A stretch of DNA of 9,094 bases. It comes from Planococcaceae bacterium UBA3370 (GTDB lineage: Bacteria > Bacillota > Bacilli > Bacillales_A > Planococcaceae). This document shows, one piece after another, positions 1 through 6,604 of the stretch. The stretch lies in NCBI GenBank assembly GCA_002360295.1, contig DEQI01000221.1:14026-23119 (forward strand). Reading direction: 5' to 3'. The number at the start of each line of letters is the position of its first letter. Positions within the stretch are counted from its first letter, which is position 1. The notes below the pieces were generated by a model. That model saw only the letters and a program-made list of their open reading frames with translations, was not told the DNA's origin and did not search any database. A program made the position numbers and the translations under genes.

Positions 1-60
1 GTGAAAAAGCTAGGAGAATGGCGTGTGAAAAGAGCTAAGAAGTTTGAATTAAAAAAGTAA
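1..60 (+). CDS. C-terminal tail of an unidentified gene (5' end outside window)
   Basis: Frame 1 is open from the first base to a TAA at 58-60 and encodes 19 very basic residues (9 Lys/Arg in KKxxxxxRxKRxKK spacing). It is most simply the end of a gene that starts before the window. A Lys/Arg-rich tail is common in nucleic-acid-binding or membrane proteins, but this is too short to identify. A GTG at 25, preceded by AGGAG at 12-16, could instead start an 11-residue peptide, which I think is less likely. The next gene follows 88 bases later on the same strand, and I see no convincing terminator between them. Confidence 0.4.
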   Translation: MKKLGEWRVKRAKKFELKK

Positions 61-148
61 ACAGTAGTCCATAATATAGTATAGGAAGGCTTTTTTATCA
101 GGTATCCTTTAAGGTAATACTACATGAATGAGTCAGGGGAATGTGTTG

Positions 149-964
149 ATGATGAGGATGTTAATTTTTTTTTCAATATTTTTTAGCATGGTAGCTTCTT
201 ATGACGATCAAGATCCGAGTAGTAAAGCTGTTCAAAAGGCTAGTGACAAAGCATTAATCATCGCACACCGCGGGGCTGTAGATCAATTCAATGAAAATAC
301 AATTGAAGCATATGGGCAGTCTATCATAGATGGAGCAAACTGGGTTGAAATTGATATACGAATGACGAGTGATGGTGTACTGGTAGCGATGCACGATGTG
401 CTTATAGACCGTACGACAACTGGTAGCGGTAGGATAGATGATATGACATGGAATCAACTTTCTAAATTTGTCACTGTAAAAAATAAGCATAAAGCACCCA
501 TTCCAAATTTAGAGGAAGTATTCCAAATGTTTGGTCAAAAAATGCATTATTATATCGAAACGAAATTAGTTGATGGGGAGCTTTTAGTCGAAAATAAATT
601 GGTATCACTTTTAAAAAAGCATGATTTACTAGATGATGAACGGATTATCATTGCTTCATTCGAGAGAGAAAGTTTAGAAAAAATGAAAAAAATTGAACCT
701 TCTATTCCACTTGTTCTGCTCTATAAAAATGGTGATTTTTCATTAAAAGATGCAATTGAAAATGATTATGAATTCATTGGACTAGAATCCCAAGTTGTAA
801 CAGAAGAAGTAGTGAAGAATTTACATGCAGCTGGTAAAAAAGTACATGTATATTTCAATATACCGATCATTGAAAAATTGGAACAGCAACGTGTTCAACA
901 ATTATTGATCGACGGGTATATAACGAATGATGTGAAGTATACAAAGAAACTATTAGGGCGTTAA
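149..964 (+). CDS. Secreted glycerophosphodiester phosphodiesterase (GDPD family)
   Basis: This enzyme hydrolyses glycerophosphodiesters from phospholipid breakdown (or teichoic acid units) to glycerol-3-phosphate and an alcohol. Numbering from the ATG at 149 (271 residues), the GDPD TIM-barrel signatures are present: H40-R41-G42, E49-N50-T51, the metal ligands E67 and D69 in VEIDIRMTSDG, catalytic H82-D83, and the E137/K139 pair in YYIETKL. Residues 4-17 are a short hydrophobic segment ending VAS, fitting a type I signal peptide; no lipobox cysteine is seen, so it is probably secreted rather than a lipoprotein. The signal has only one basic residue. I chose 149 because AGGGGA at 136-141 lies 7 bases upstream; an in-frame ATG at 128 lacks such a site. 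The family's length and motif order look intact. Its exact substrate cannot be read from sequence. It is followed by its own terminator and is probably monocistronic or the last gene of its unit. Confidence 0.9.
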   Translation: MMRMLIFFSIFFSMVASYDDQDPSSKAVQKASDKALIIAHRGAVDQFNENTIEAYGQSIIDGANWVEIDIRMTSDGVLVAMHDVLIDRTTTGSGRIDDMTWNQLSKFVTVKNKHKAPIPNLEEVFQMFGQKMHYYIETKLVDGELLVENKLVSLLKKHDLLDDERIIIASFERESLEKMKKIEPSIPLVLLYKNGDFSLKDAIENDYEFIGLESQVVTEEVVKNLHAAGKKVHVYFNIPIIEKLEQQRVQQLLIDGYITNDVKYTKKLLGR

Positions 965-987
965 ATTATGTAAAGGTTACAAATGAC

Positions 988-1023
988 AAACCCGCTCATC
1001 AATGATTGAGGCGGGCTTTCTTC
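988..1023 (+). terminator. Rho-independent terminator after the phosphodiesterase gene
   Basis: CCCGC TCA at 991-998 pairs with TGA G GCGGG at 1007-1015 (one bulged G), closing an 8-base loop. AAA at 988-990 can add pairs with the TTT of the following CTTTCTT run. It sits 24 bases after the stop codon. Confidence 0.8.
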
Positions 1024-1297
1024 GTGCAATTTGTATAAACACATAAGGAGCTTTTTCAACGCAATGCTAATGGTTAGTTTGTTGTGTCGTTATGCTGTCC
1101 CTAGATCATCCAAGGAAATATTGGATGAGGAGTCGTAAACAGACATATTGCTGCATACCCTTTTAAACCATTATAAATCAATTGGAATTAATTATTTGAA
1201 TATATTGATCAGTGAATAATCGATGTATATAGACGATTTGTGAAGTTAATAATATACGAATAGGTCAGTCAAAGTATAGAGCTGTTAGGGGATCAGG
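1024..1297 (+). promoter_or_regulatory. Ktr operon upstream region with candidate sigma-A promoter and hairpin
   Basis: This 274-base gene-free stretch precedes the Ktr operon. A possible sigma-A promoter is TTGATC (1205-1210), 17 bases, TATAGA (1228-1233), each hexamer matching 4 of 6 consensus bases. Upstream, TCATCCAA (1106-1113) and TTGGATGA (1121-1128) form a perfect 8-bp hairpin with a 7-base loop, with no T-run after it. If 1205-1233 is the promoter, this hairpin is outside the transcript. I could not recognise the conserved blocks of the ydaO/c-di-AMP riboswitch, which is known to control some ktr operons. The first part (1031-1138) holds a short open frame that I do not accept as a gene. 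Confidence 0.35.
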
Positions 1298-2635
1298 ATG
1301 AAAAAAATAACGAAATATCTTAACCCTCCTAAAATCTTAGTTTTAGGATTTGCCATCATCATTCTTATGGGAACTTTACTTTTGACCTTGCCACTAGCTA
1401 CAGAGGATGGAAAAGGTCTCTCATTTTTAGATGCATTATTCACAGCTACTTCTGCTACTTGTGTGACAGGTCTTGTTGTTGTAGACACAGGTGATACATT
1501 TACTATGTTTGGGGAGTTGGTCATTCTTTTTCTTATTCAAGTCGGTGGGCTAGGATTTATGACCTTTGGAACATTTTTATTTATATTGTTAGGTAAAAAA
1601 ATTTCATTAAAAGAGAGGCTTTTACTAAAGGAAGCCTTCAATAATGTATCTCTTGCAGGGCTGGTTAAATTAGTGAAAAGAATATTAGTATTCACCTTTG
1701 TATTAGAAATAATAGGTGGAATACTATTGGCTATTCGTTTTTCCGCAGTAATGCCATCAGGTAAAGCCATCTACTATGGTTTCTTCCACTCCATCTCTAA
1801 TTTTAATAACGCTGGGTTTGATATAATGGGGGGCTTTAAAGGGCTCACCGATTATGTAGAAGACCCGATAGTAGTTATCACCTTATGTACTCTGATTACG
1901 ATAGGTGGATTAGGTTTTATAGTGATCAATGAGCTGTATGAATATCGTGTTACACGCCGTTTATCTGTTCATTCCAAAATTGTTATACTAACGACTATTA
2001 TTCTTACTACTGGGGCCACTATTTTAATTTATTTGTTTGAAATGGGCAATAGTAAAACAATAGGTACTCTAACTGAATCGGGAAAATTTTTAGGTTCTTT
2101 ATATCAAGCTGTTACGCCTAGAACTGCTGGCTCGAATACAGTATCCATAGGAGATTTAACTCACACAACATTATTTTTGATACTTTTTCTGATGTTTATT
2201 GGGGCAGGTTCAGGATCAACAGCTGGAGGTATAAAGGTAACAACCTTTATGGTTTTAATCTCAGCCGTGTGGTCACAAATAAGAGGTAAAACGGATGTAG
2301 TTTTATTTAAACGTAGAATTGTAACAGAAACTATACTTAAGTCCATGACCATTGCTAGTTGCGGTATTATCATTGTTGTAATGGTCACCATCATTCTCAG
2401 TATTACAGAGCCCGGTCATGAATTTCTTATGTATTTATTTGAGGCTACGTCTGCTTTTGGTACAGTAGGTCTTTCTATGGGATTAACCACAGATCTTTCG
2501 CCTATTGGTCGTATAGTCATTATCTGTACAATGTTTGTTGGAAGGTTAGGTCCTTTAACATTAGCATTCGCCATCACAAAAAGAATAAAATCAAAAGCTT
2601 TCCAACATCCAAAAGGAAATATAATGATTGGTTAA
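1298..2635 (+). CDS. ktrB: Ktr potassium uptake system, pore-forming membrane subunit (KtrB/KtrD type)
   Basis: This is the K+-translocating subunit of the Ktr system, a TrkH/KtrB superfamily membrane protein that works as a dimer with a cytoplasmic RCK ring. The 445 residues equal the usual KtrB length. The four pore repeats are visible through their filter segments: TCVTGL (G58), NNAGFD (G173), RTAGSN (G278) and GTVGLS (G391). The intramembrane gating loop of the third repeat is the glycine/serine-rich stretch 302-313 (GAGSGSTAGGIK). The N-terminus starts with LNPPKILVLGF, typical of the family. The ATG at 1298 has AGGGGA at 1287-1292, 5 bases upstream. In the third filter a serine (S279) follows the glycine where I recall phenylalanine in B. 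subtilis KtrB (RTAGFN). The regulatory subunit gene follows after 26 bases, so the two form one operon. Assignment to KtrB rather than KtrD is not secure; the family call is. Confidence 0.93.
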   Translation: MKKITKYLNPPKILVLGFAIIILMGTLLLTLPLATEDGKGLSFLDALFTATSATCVTGLVVVDTGDTFTMFGELVILFLIQVGGLGFMTFGTFLFILLGKKISLKERLLLKEAFNNVSLAGLVKLVKRILVFTFVLEIIGGILLAIRFSAVMPSGKAIYYGFFHSISNFNNAGFDIMGGFKGLTDYVEDPIVVITLCTLITIGGLGFIVINELYEYRVTRRLSVHSKIVILTTIILTTGATILIYLFEMGNSKTIGTLTESGKFLGSLYQAVTPRTAGSNTVSIGDLTHTTLFLILFLMFIGAGSGSTAGGIKVTTFMVLISAVWSQIRGKTDVVLFKRRIVTETILKSMTIASCGIIIVVMVTIILSITEPGHEFLMYLFEATSAFGTVGLSMGLTTDLSPIGRIVIICTMFVGRLGPLTLAFAITKRIKSKAFQHPKGNIMIG

Positions 2636-2661
2636 TTAAACTGAAGGAGTGTTTGAAAGTA

Positions 2662-3315
2662 ATGGCTATACAACAATATGCTGTGATAGGATTAGGAAGG
2701 TTTGGCACAAGTGTAGCAAGGAGATTACATGAAGCAGGTAAAGAAGTTCTAGGGATTGATATGGATGAGGCGAAAGTGGAAGATGCTGAATTTTTCATCA
2801 CCCACGGCATTGTGGCAGACACGACAGAGGAAAAGGCATTGAAATCTATTGGCATTGGGAACTTTGATTGTGTAATCGTGGCAATTGGTAACGATATGCA
2901 ATCAAGTATTCTTACTGTATCTCTTTTAAAAGAGCTAGGAATTAAAAAGGTAATAGCGAAGGCACTTGGGAAAAGGCACGGACAGGTTTTAGAGAAAGTA
3001 GGAGCTGATTGGATTATTTACCCTGAAAGAGATATGGGAGAGCGTGTAGCCAATCAACTCTTATCACCAAATATGTTAAATTATATTGAACTATCGAAAG
3101 AATTTAGCATAGAAGAAATAATGATTCCTTCAAGGATGGCGGGCAAAAATTTACGTGATTTAGACTTACGAGCTAAATATGGTGTTAGTGTAATCGCAAT
3201 CGTTAGGAATAGTGAAATTATTTTTTCTCCTCCATCCGAACAGATTATTGAGAAGGAAGATGTCTTAGTTGTTATTGGAAATAGAAAGAAACTAAGTAAA
3301 TTTTCTAATTTATAA
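2662..3315 (+). CDS. ktrC: Ktr potassium uptake system, regulatory RCK subunit (KtrA/KtrC type)
   Basis: This cytoplasmic subunit forms the nucleotide-gated ring that opens the Ktr channel. Numbering from the ATG at 2662 (217 residues): a Rossmann RCK_N domain at about 4-130 with GLGRFG (10-15) and the acidic D33 that ends the second strand and typically contacts the adenine ribose, then VIVAIG and YPERDMGERVA, then an RCK_C domain at about 135-217 (RMAGKNLRDLDLRAKYGV ... EDVLVVIGN). In B. subtilis and Staphylococcus aureus homologues RCK_N binds ATP/ADP and RCK_C binds c-di-AMP; the same control is likely here but is inference. The ATG start gives the normal family N-terminus (xxQYAVIGLGRFG), although AAGGAG (2644-2649) is 12 bases away; an in-frame TTG at 2653 is only 3 bases from it. 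The overall sequence resembles KtrC more than KtrA. A 14-bp terminator follows, ending the operon. Confidence 0.92.
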   Translation: MAIQQYAVIGLGRFGTSVARRLHEAGKEVLGIDMDEAKVEDAEFFITHGIVADTTEEKALKSIGIGNFDCVIVAIGNDMQSSILTVSLLKELGIKKVIAKALGKRHGQVLEKVGADWIIYPERDMGERVANQLLSPNMLNYIELSKEFSIEEIMIPSRMAGKNLRDLDLRAKYGVSVIAIVRNSEIIFSPPSEQIIEKEDVLVVIGNRKKLSKFSNL

Positions 3316-3390
3316 TATTTCTATTCAAAGCTTGAAGTAATTCATGATTGAATCTGATAGTAGTTGTATCAATGGTTCAGGGACTATGGG

Positions 3391-3427
3391 AAAACCGCTT
3401 AAAACAGTCATTTTAAGTGGTTTTCTT
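3391..3427 (+). terminator. Rho-independent terminator of the Ktr operon
   Basis: A 14-bp stem is formed by 3391-3404 (AAAACCGCTTAAAA) and 3411-3424 (TTTTAAGTGGTTTT), with a single G-U pair and a 6-base loop CAGTCA, then CTTATTC. The A-rich left arm means it could also work in the opposite direction. Confidence 0.85.
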
Positions 3428-3590
3428 ATTCAAAAAAATCTAATTGCACAGTATTTCTGTGTTTATATACCGAATTCTGGTTATAATTCTTCAAGAAATT
3501 ATATACAACACTCAGTTTCAAATTGGCGATATCAACATGAATTGTTGGGCAGTTTGAAAATGCATATCTATTTTAGTGACATAAAGAAAA

Positions 3591-3622
3591 GCCCGCTTCT
3601 TCATTAATTGTTGAAGACGGGC
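3591..3622 (-). terminator. Rho-independent terminator of the 157-residue membrane protein gene
   Basis: GCCCG (3591-3595) plus TCTTCA (3598-3603) pair with TGAAGA CGGGC (3612-3622); CT is bulged and the loop is 8 bases. Read on the minus strand, the hairpin follows the stop codon at 3630 by 7 bases and is followed by TTTTCTTT, so it terminates the minus-strand gene. Confidence 0.8.
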
Positions 3623-3629
3623 ATTTTAA

Positions 3630-4103
3630 TTAAATATTAGTTTTTTTATCAAAAAATAAATTCAAATCTGTTTTGTCTGTGTCTAAAGCCAGAGCATTAT
3701 TTATATGTTCGTTTAGCTCTATCATTTTATTTTTTTCAAAAAATGGTACATTTATATAATATGGTGTTCCTGATTTTTCAATATTTAATACTGTTTGTAT
3801 TCCACTTCCTGTAACTCCAACACCAATAATCAAGAAGATTAAACCACCAATAAAGCTATCACCTAGTGAGCCTAATCCAATAAATAATAGAATTAGCCCA
3901 AAGAGTATTGTTTTAATATTATATTTTGAAGATAGCATTGAACCAGAAATATTTTTTAATGGTATATTTTGTTGATCTTTCCCAGCAGGAATAAATCCTA
4001 AAATTGTGTTTGATAAGTTTGTTTTTACAAACCTGTTATCGACTTCGACTGCACCTTTTATCCAAAAAAATAAAAGACTTGTTGAAAAAATTATTTTCTT
4101 CAC
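3630..4103 (-). CDS. Small membrane protein of unknown function with two transmembrane helices
   Basis: I do not recognise a named function. The 157-residue product has a polar N-terminal part (about 1-60) rich in short beta-like segments (VEVDNRFVKTN, NTILGFIPAG, QNIPLKNIS), two adjacent hydrophobic helices at about 62-80 and 83-106 split by a GDS turn, then a short soluble tail with IEKSGTPYYINVPFFEK and a helical acidic end. The soluble-strands/two-helix/strands plan resembles bacterial PH-like membrane proteins, which is inference from layout only. The first hydrophobic stretch (4-15) could be mistaken for a signal peptide but has no clear cleavage site. Translation starts at GTG 4103-4101, preceded on the minus strand by AAGGGAGAG (4112-4120), 8 bases away; no better ATG is in frame. 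It has its own promoter (4148-4176) and terminator, so it is a single-gene unit, convergent to the Ktr operon and divergent from mtaB. Confidence 0.8.
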   Translation of the reverse strand: MKKIIFSTSLLFFWIKGAVEVDNRFVKTNLSNTILGFIPAGKDQQNIPLKNISGSMLSSKYNIKTILFGLILLFIGLGSLGDSFIGGLIFLIIGVGVTGSGIQTVLNIEKSGTPYYINVPFFEKNKMIELNEHINNALALDTDKTDLNLFFDKKTNI

Positions 4104-4147
4104 TGTGATGACTCTCCCTTAATATGTAATATTTGTAATCAATTAAA

Positions 4148-4176
4148 ACTATACCAAATTTACCATTGTGTGTCAG
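4148..4176 (-). promoter_or_regulatory. Sigma-A promoter of the 157-residue membrane protein gene
   Basis: On the minus strand CTGACA (complement of 4171-4176) is separated by 17 bases from TATAGT (complement of 4148-4153). Each hexamer matches 5 of 6 consensus bases and the spacing is ideal. It lies about 45 bases upstream of the GTG start. Confidence 0.7.
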
Positions 4177-4269
4177 CAAGAAATTTCATTCATATTTATT
4201 GTTTCAGAAAACTCATATATTTATACAATTAGCGTGATTAATTGAGTAATTGGTAAGTCAGTTAAAATA

Positions 4270-4300
4270 GATGGGCCTAAACTAAAAAGTTAGGCCCATC
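4270..4300. repeat. Perfect 11-bp hairpin between divergent genes (terminator-like)
   Basis: GATGGGCCTAA (4270-4280) and TTAGGCCCATC (4290-4300) are exact inverted copies around a 9-base loop. On the plus strand it is followed by CTATATATTT, a poor T-run; on the minus strand by TATTTTAAC, somewhat better. No gene ends next to it: it is 75 bases upstream of mtaB and about 165 bases upstream of the minus-strand gene. It could be a leftover or barrier terminator, or a protein-binding palindrome. Confidence 0.6.
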
Positions 4301-4311
4301 CTATATATTTA

Positions 4312-4320
4312 TGCTATTAT
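4312..4320 (+). promoter_or_regulatory. Candidate extended -10 promoter for mtaB
   Basis: TGCTATTAT at 4312-4320 fits the extended -10 form TGnTATAAT with one mismatch; there is no good -35 at the right distance. A start near 4327 would give a leader of about 48 bases before the mtaB ATG at 4375. The case is weak. Confidence 0.3.
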
Positions 4321-4374
4321 AAAACACGTTGATATATTGTAGTGAACTGTACTATTGAAAGGATGATATATATT

Positions 4375-5724
4375 ATGAGTTACGAGGTCCCAAAAACCGT
4401 ATCTCTATATACTTTAGGCTGCAAAGTAAACCATTACGAAACAGAAGCAATTTGGCAGCTTTTCAAAGAGCAAGGATATGAACGTACTGAATTTGAGCAT
4501 CGAGCAGATGTTTATGTTATTAATACATGTACTGTAACGAATACAGGCGATAAAAAATCACGACAAGTCATTCGTCGTGCTGTCCGTCAAAACCCGGACG
4601 CTGTTATTTGTGTAACAGGTTGTTATGCACAAACTTCACCAGCAGAAATTATGGCAATCCCAGGTGTTGATATTGTCGTTGGGACACAAGACCGCGAAAA
4701 AATGCTTGGATTAATTGATCAATATAGAGAAGAGCGTCAACCAATCAATGCAGTGCGTAATATAATGAAAAATCGCGTTTATGAGGAACTAGATGTACCA
4801 GCATTTACTGACCGTACGCGTGCTTCATTAAAAATTCAAGAAGGCTGTAATAACTTCTGTACGTTTTGCATTATTCCATGGGCGCGCGGTTTAATGCGTT
4901 CTCGTGATCCACAAGAAGTTATTCGACAAGCACAGCAATTAGTAGATGCAGGCTATCTTGAAATCGTCTTAACAGGTATTCATACTGGTGGATATGGTCA
5001 AGACTTTAAAGATTATAATTTAGCACAATTGTTACGCGATTTAGAATCACAAGTAAAAGGATTAAAACGTCTTCGTATTTCTTCTATTGAGGCATCTCAA
5101 TTAACAGATGAAGTAATTGAAGTATTGCGTAATTCTAATATCGTCGTAAATCATTTACACATTCCAATCCAATCAGGTTCTGATACAGTGTTAAAACGTA
5201 TGCGTCGTAAATATACGATGGAATTTTTCGCAGAACGTATTACACGTTTAGCAGAAGCGCTACCAGATTTAGCGATTACTTCCGATGTCATCGTAGGTTT
5301 CCCTGGAGAAACGGAAGAAGAATTTATGGAAACGTATAATTTTATTCGTGATCATAAGTTTTCAGAGCTACACGTTTTCCCTTATTCTAAACGTACAGGA
5401 ACTCCAGCAGCACGTATGGAGGACCAAGTAGACGAAGAAGTAAAAAACGAGCGTGTGCACCGCCTAATTGCTTTAAACGACCAGTTAGCAAAAGAATATG
5501 CTTCTCGCTTTGAAGGCGAAGTGTTAGAAGTGATTCCAGAAGAACGCTTTAAAGAATCGGAAAACGAAAATCTTTATGTCGGCTATACGACTAACTACTT
5601 AAAAGTTGTATTTGAAGCAACTGAAGAAATGGTCGGTAAATTAGTAAAAGTAAAAATTACGAAAGCCGGTTATCCATATAATGAGGGGCAATTTGTACGC
5701 GTGTTAGAAGAACAAGTTCAATAA
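4375..5724 (+). CDS. mtaB: tRNA (N6-L-threonylcarbamoyladenosine(37)-C2)-methylthiotransferase
   Basis: MtaB (YqeV in B. subtilis) is a radical SAM enzyme that adds a methylthio group to t6A at position 37 of ANN-decoding tRNAs, giving ms2t6A. The 449 residues contain the full family plan: an N-terminal methylthiotransferase domain with the auxiliary cluster cysteines C16 (TLGCKVN), C52 (NTCTVT) and C83 (VTGCYA); the radical SAM CxxxCxxC motif C158/C162/C165 (GCNNFCTFC); the ISSIEASQ and IPIQSGSDTVLKRMRRKYT segments; and a C-terminal TRAM domain (about 380-445) for tRNA binding. I chose ATG 4375 because AAGGA (4359-4363) lies 11 bases upstream and the protein then matches the usual N-terminus; the in-frame GTG at 4342 and ATG at 4363 lack sites. 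In B. subtilis this gene follows rsmE; here it follows a divergent unrelated gene, so it needs its own promoter. A strong terminator follows. Confidence 0.97.
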   Translation: MSYEVPKTVSLYTLGCKVNHYETEAIWQLFKEQGYERTEFEHRADVYVINTCTVTNTGDKKSRQVIRRAVRQNPDAVICVTGCYAQTSPAEIMAIPGVDIVVGTQDREKMLGLIDQYREERQPINAVRNIMKNRVYEELDVPAFTDRTRASLKIQEGCNNFCTFCIIPWARGLMRSRDPQEVIRQAQQLVDAGYLEIVLTGIHTGGYGQDFKDYNLAQLLRDLESQVKGLKRLRISSIEASQLTDEVIEVLRNSNIVVNHLHIPIQSGSDTVLKRMRRKYTMEFFAERITRLAEALPDLAITSDVIVGFPGETEEEFMETYNFIRDHKFSELHVFPYSKRTGTPAARMEDQVDEEVKNERVHRLIALNDQLAKEYASRFEGEVLEVIPEERFKESENENLYVGYTTNYLKVVFEATEEMVGKLVKVKITKAGYPYNEGQFVRVLEEQVQ

Positions 5725-5725
5725 T

Positions 5726-5761
5726 AAAAAACTGTCTAGAAAAATTCTAGGCAGTTTTTTT
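5726..5761 (+). terminator. Rho-independent terminator of mtaB
   Basis: AACTGTCTAGAA (5730-5741) pairs with TTCTAGGCAGTT (5745-5756) with one G-U pair and a 3-base loop; flanking A4/T4 extend the stem to 16 bp, and a seven-T run (5755-5761) follows. It starts right after the TAA and separates mtaB from deoC. Confidence 0.9.
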
Positions 5762-5864
5762 ATTATGTATAAATCAGGATTGAACAGAATTTGTTTAAGT
5801 GTAGATAAATAACCCAATACTAATTGAAAAACTAGTCTGTTTATTTATTTTAATTTCAAATGAA

Positions 5865-5873
5865 TGATATGAT
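5865..5873 (+). promoter_or_regulatory. Extended -10 promoter of deoC
   Basis: TGATATGAT at 5865-5873 matches the extended -10 pattern TGnTATAAT at all but one base. No strong -35 is seen 16-18 bases upstream, as is usual for extended -10 promoters. It predicts a start near 5880, inside the adjacent palindrome. Confidence 0.5.
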
Positions 5874-5875
5874 AT

Positions 5876-5891
5876 AGTTGTACGTACAACT
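5876..5891 (+). promoter_or_regulatory. 16-bp palindromic operator over the deoC transcription start
   Basis: AGTTGTACGTACAACT is a perfect 16-bp palindrome starting 2 bases after the predicted -10 box and covering the predicted start site. Its core TTGTACGTACAA has the GT...AC arms seen in operators of GntR-type repressors. The position suits a repressor that blocks initiation. It does not resemble the B. subtilis DeoR site as I recall it, so the regulator is unknown. Confidence 0.6.
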
Positions 5892-5920
5892 TAAGAATAT
5901 AATATAAAGGAGCTATGAAC

Positions 5921-6589
5921 ATGACTCAACAATATGCAAAAATGATTGATCATACATTACTAAAAGCAGATGCTACTCGTGATCAAATTACACAACTTTG
6001 TGAGGAAGCAAAAAAATATGAATTTGCGTCTGTTTGTGTTAATCCTACTTGGGTACAATATTGCTCTGAATTATTAGTAGGTACACCAGTAAAAGTTTGT
6101 ACGGTTATTGGTTTCCCTTTAGGTGCTTCTACATCAGCTGTAAAAGCATTTGAAACGAAAGATGCCATTGCAAACGGTGCGGGTGAAATTGATATGGTCA
6201 TTAATATTGGCGCACTAAAAAACGGTGAATACGATGTAGTCCGCGATGATATTAAAGCAGTTGTAGATGCAGCAAATGGTACTTTAGTAAAGGTAATTAT
6301 TGAAACATGCTTATTAACAGAAGAAGAAAAAGTGAAAGCATGTGAATTATCTGTAGAAGCAGGAGCTCATTTTGTCAAAACATCAACAGGATTTTCAACT
6401 GGCGGCGCAACAGCTGAAGATATTGCAACGATGCGTAAAACTGTTGGACCGAACGTTGGTGTAAAAGCATCTGGTGGTGTTCGTAGTTTAGAAGATATGC
6501 AAAAAATGATTGAACACGGAGCAAGTCGTATTGGTGCAAGTTCTGGGGTTGCTATAATGAATGGTCTAACTTCAGAATCAAATTATTAA
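5921..6589 (+). CDS. deoC: Deoxyribose-phosphate aldolase
   Basis: DeoC splits 2-deoxyribose-5-phosphate into acetaldehyde and glyceraldehyde-3-phosphate, the last step of deoxynucleoside catabolism, in the cytoplasm. The 222-residue class I aldolase barrel has all key residues: D91 in EIDMVIN, the Schiff-base lysine K153 in FVKTSTGF, K182 in VKASGGVR, the phosphate-binding ASRIGASSG loop near 201-209, and the C-terminal tyrosine Y222 known to assist catalysis in the family. ATG 5921 lies 8 bases from AAAGGAG (5906-5912), while ATG 5915 is only 2 bases away, so 5921 is chosen. It stands alone between mtaB and rpsU, without the phosphorylase, kinase or transporter genes of a classic deo operon. 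It has its own promoter and palindromic operator. No terminator lies between its stop and the rpsU promoter 15 bases later, so some transcripts may read into rpsU. Confidence 0.96.
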   Translation: MTQQYAKMIDHTLLKADATRDQITQLCEEAKKYEFASVCVNPTWVQYCSELLVGTPVKVCTVIGFPLGASTSAVKAFETKDAIANGAGEIDMVINIGALKNGEYDVVRDDIKAVVDAANGTLVKVIIETCLLTEEEKVKACELSVEAGAHFVKTSTGFSTGGATAEDIATMRKTVGPNVGVKASGGVRSLEDMQKMIEHGASRIGASSGVAIMNGLTSESNY

Positions 6590-6604
6590 AAATAATAGTT
6601 TCTA

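Larger units (their letters stand above)
3316..3629. other. Gene-free convergent intergenic region between ktrC and the minus-strand gene
   Basis: About 310 bases separate ktrC from the convergent minus-strand gene. The region holds two Rho-independent terminators (3391-3427 and 3591-3622) and, between them, AT-rich DNA with only weak inverted repeats, such as CACAG/CTGTG around 3447-3462. An open frame at 3344-3607 on the plus strand runs through both hairpins and has no ribosome binding site or recognisable protein features, so I treat this as non-coding. Confidence 0.6.

Noticed and set aside
1064..1138. A 24-codon open frame in the Ktr leader, possibly a leader peptide or transposase scrap
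   Set aside because: The only Shine-Dalgarno (AAGGAG at 1045-1050) is 13 bases away and the predicted Ktr promoter lies downstream of it. I could not match it to any transposase.
1024..1297. c-di-AMP (ydaO) riboswitch upstream of the Ktr operon
   Set aside because: Looked for because it occurs before some ktr operons, but the conserved blocks were not recognisable by eye.
3344..3607. An 87-codon open frame on the plus strand
   Set aside because: It has no ribosome binding site, runs through two terminator hairpins, and has no recognisable protein features.
4342..4374. Upstream in-frame GTG/ATG starts for mtaB
   Set aside because: Neither has a ribosome binding site and the added residues are not part of the conserved MtaB N-terminus.
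5898..5903. TATAAT as the deoC -10 box
   Set aside because: It lies 2 bases from the ribosome binding site, leaving no room for a transcript start upstream of it.
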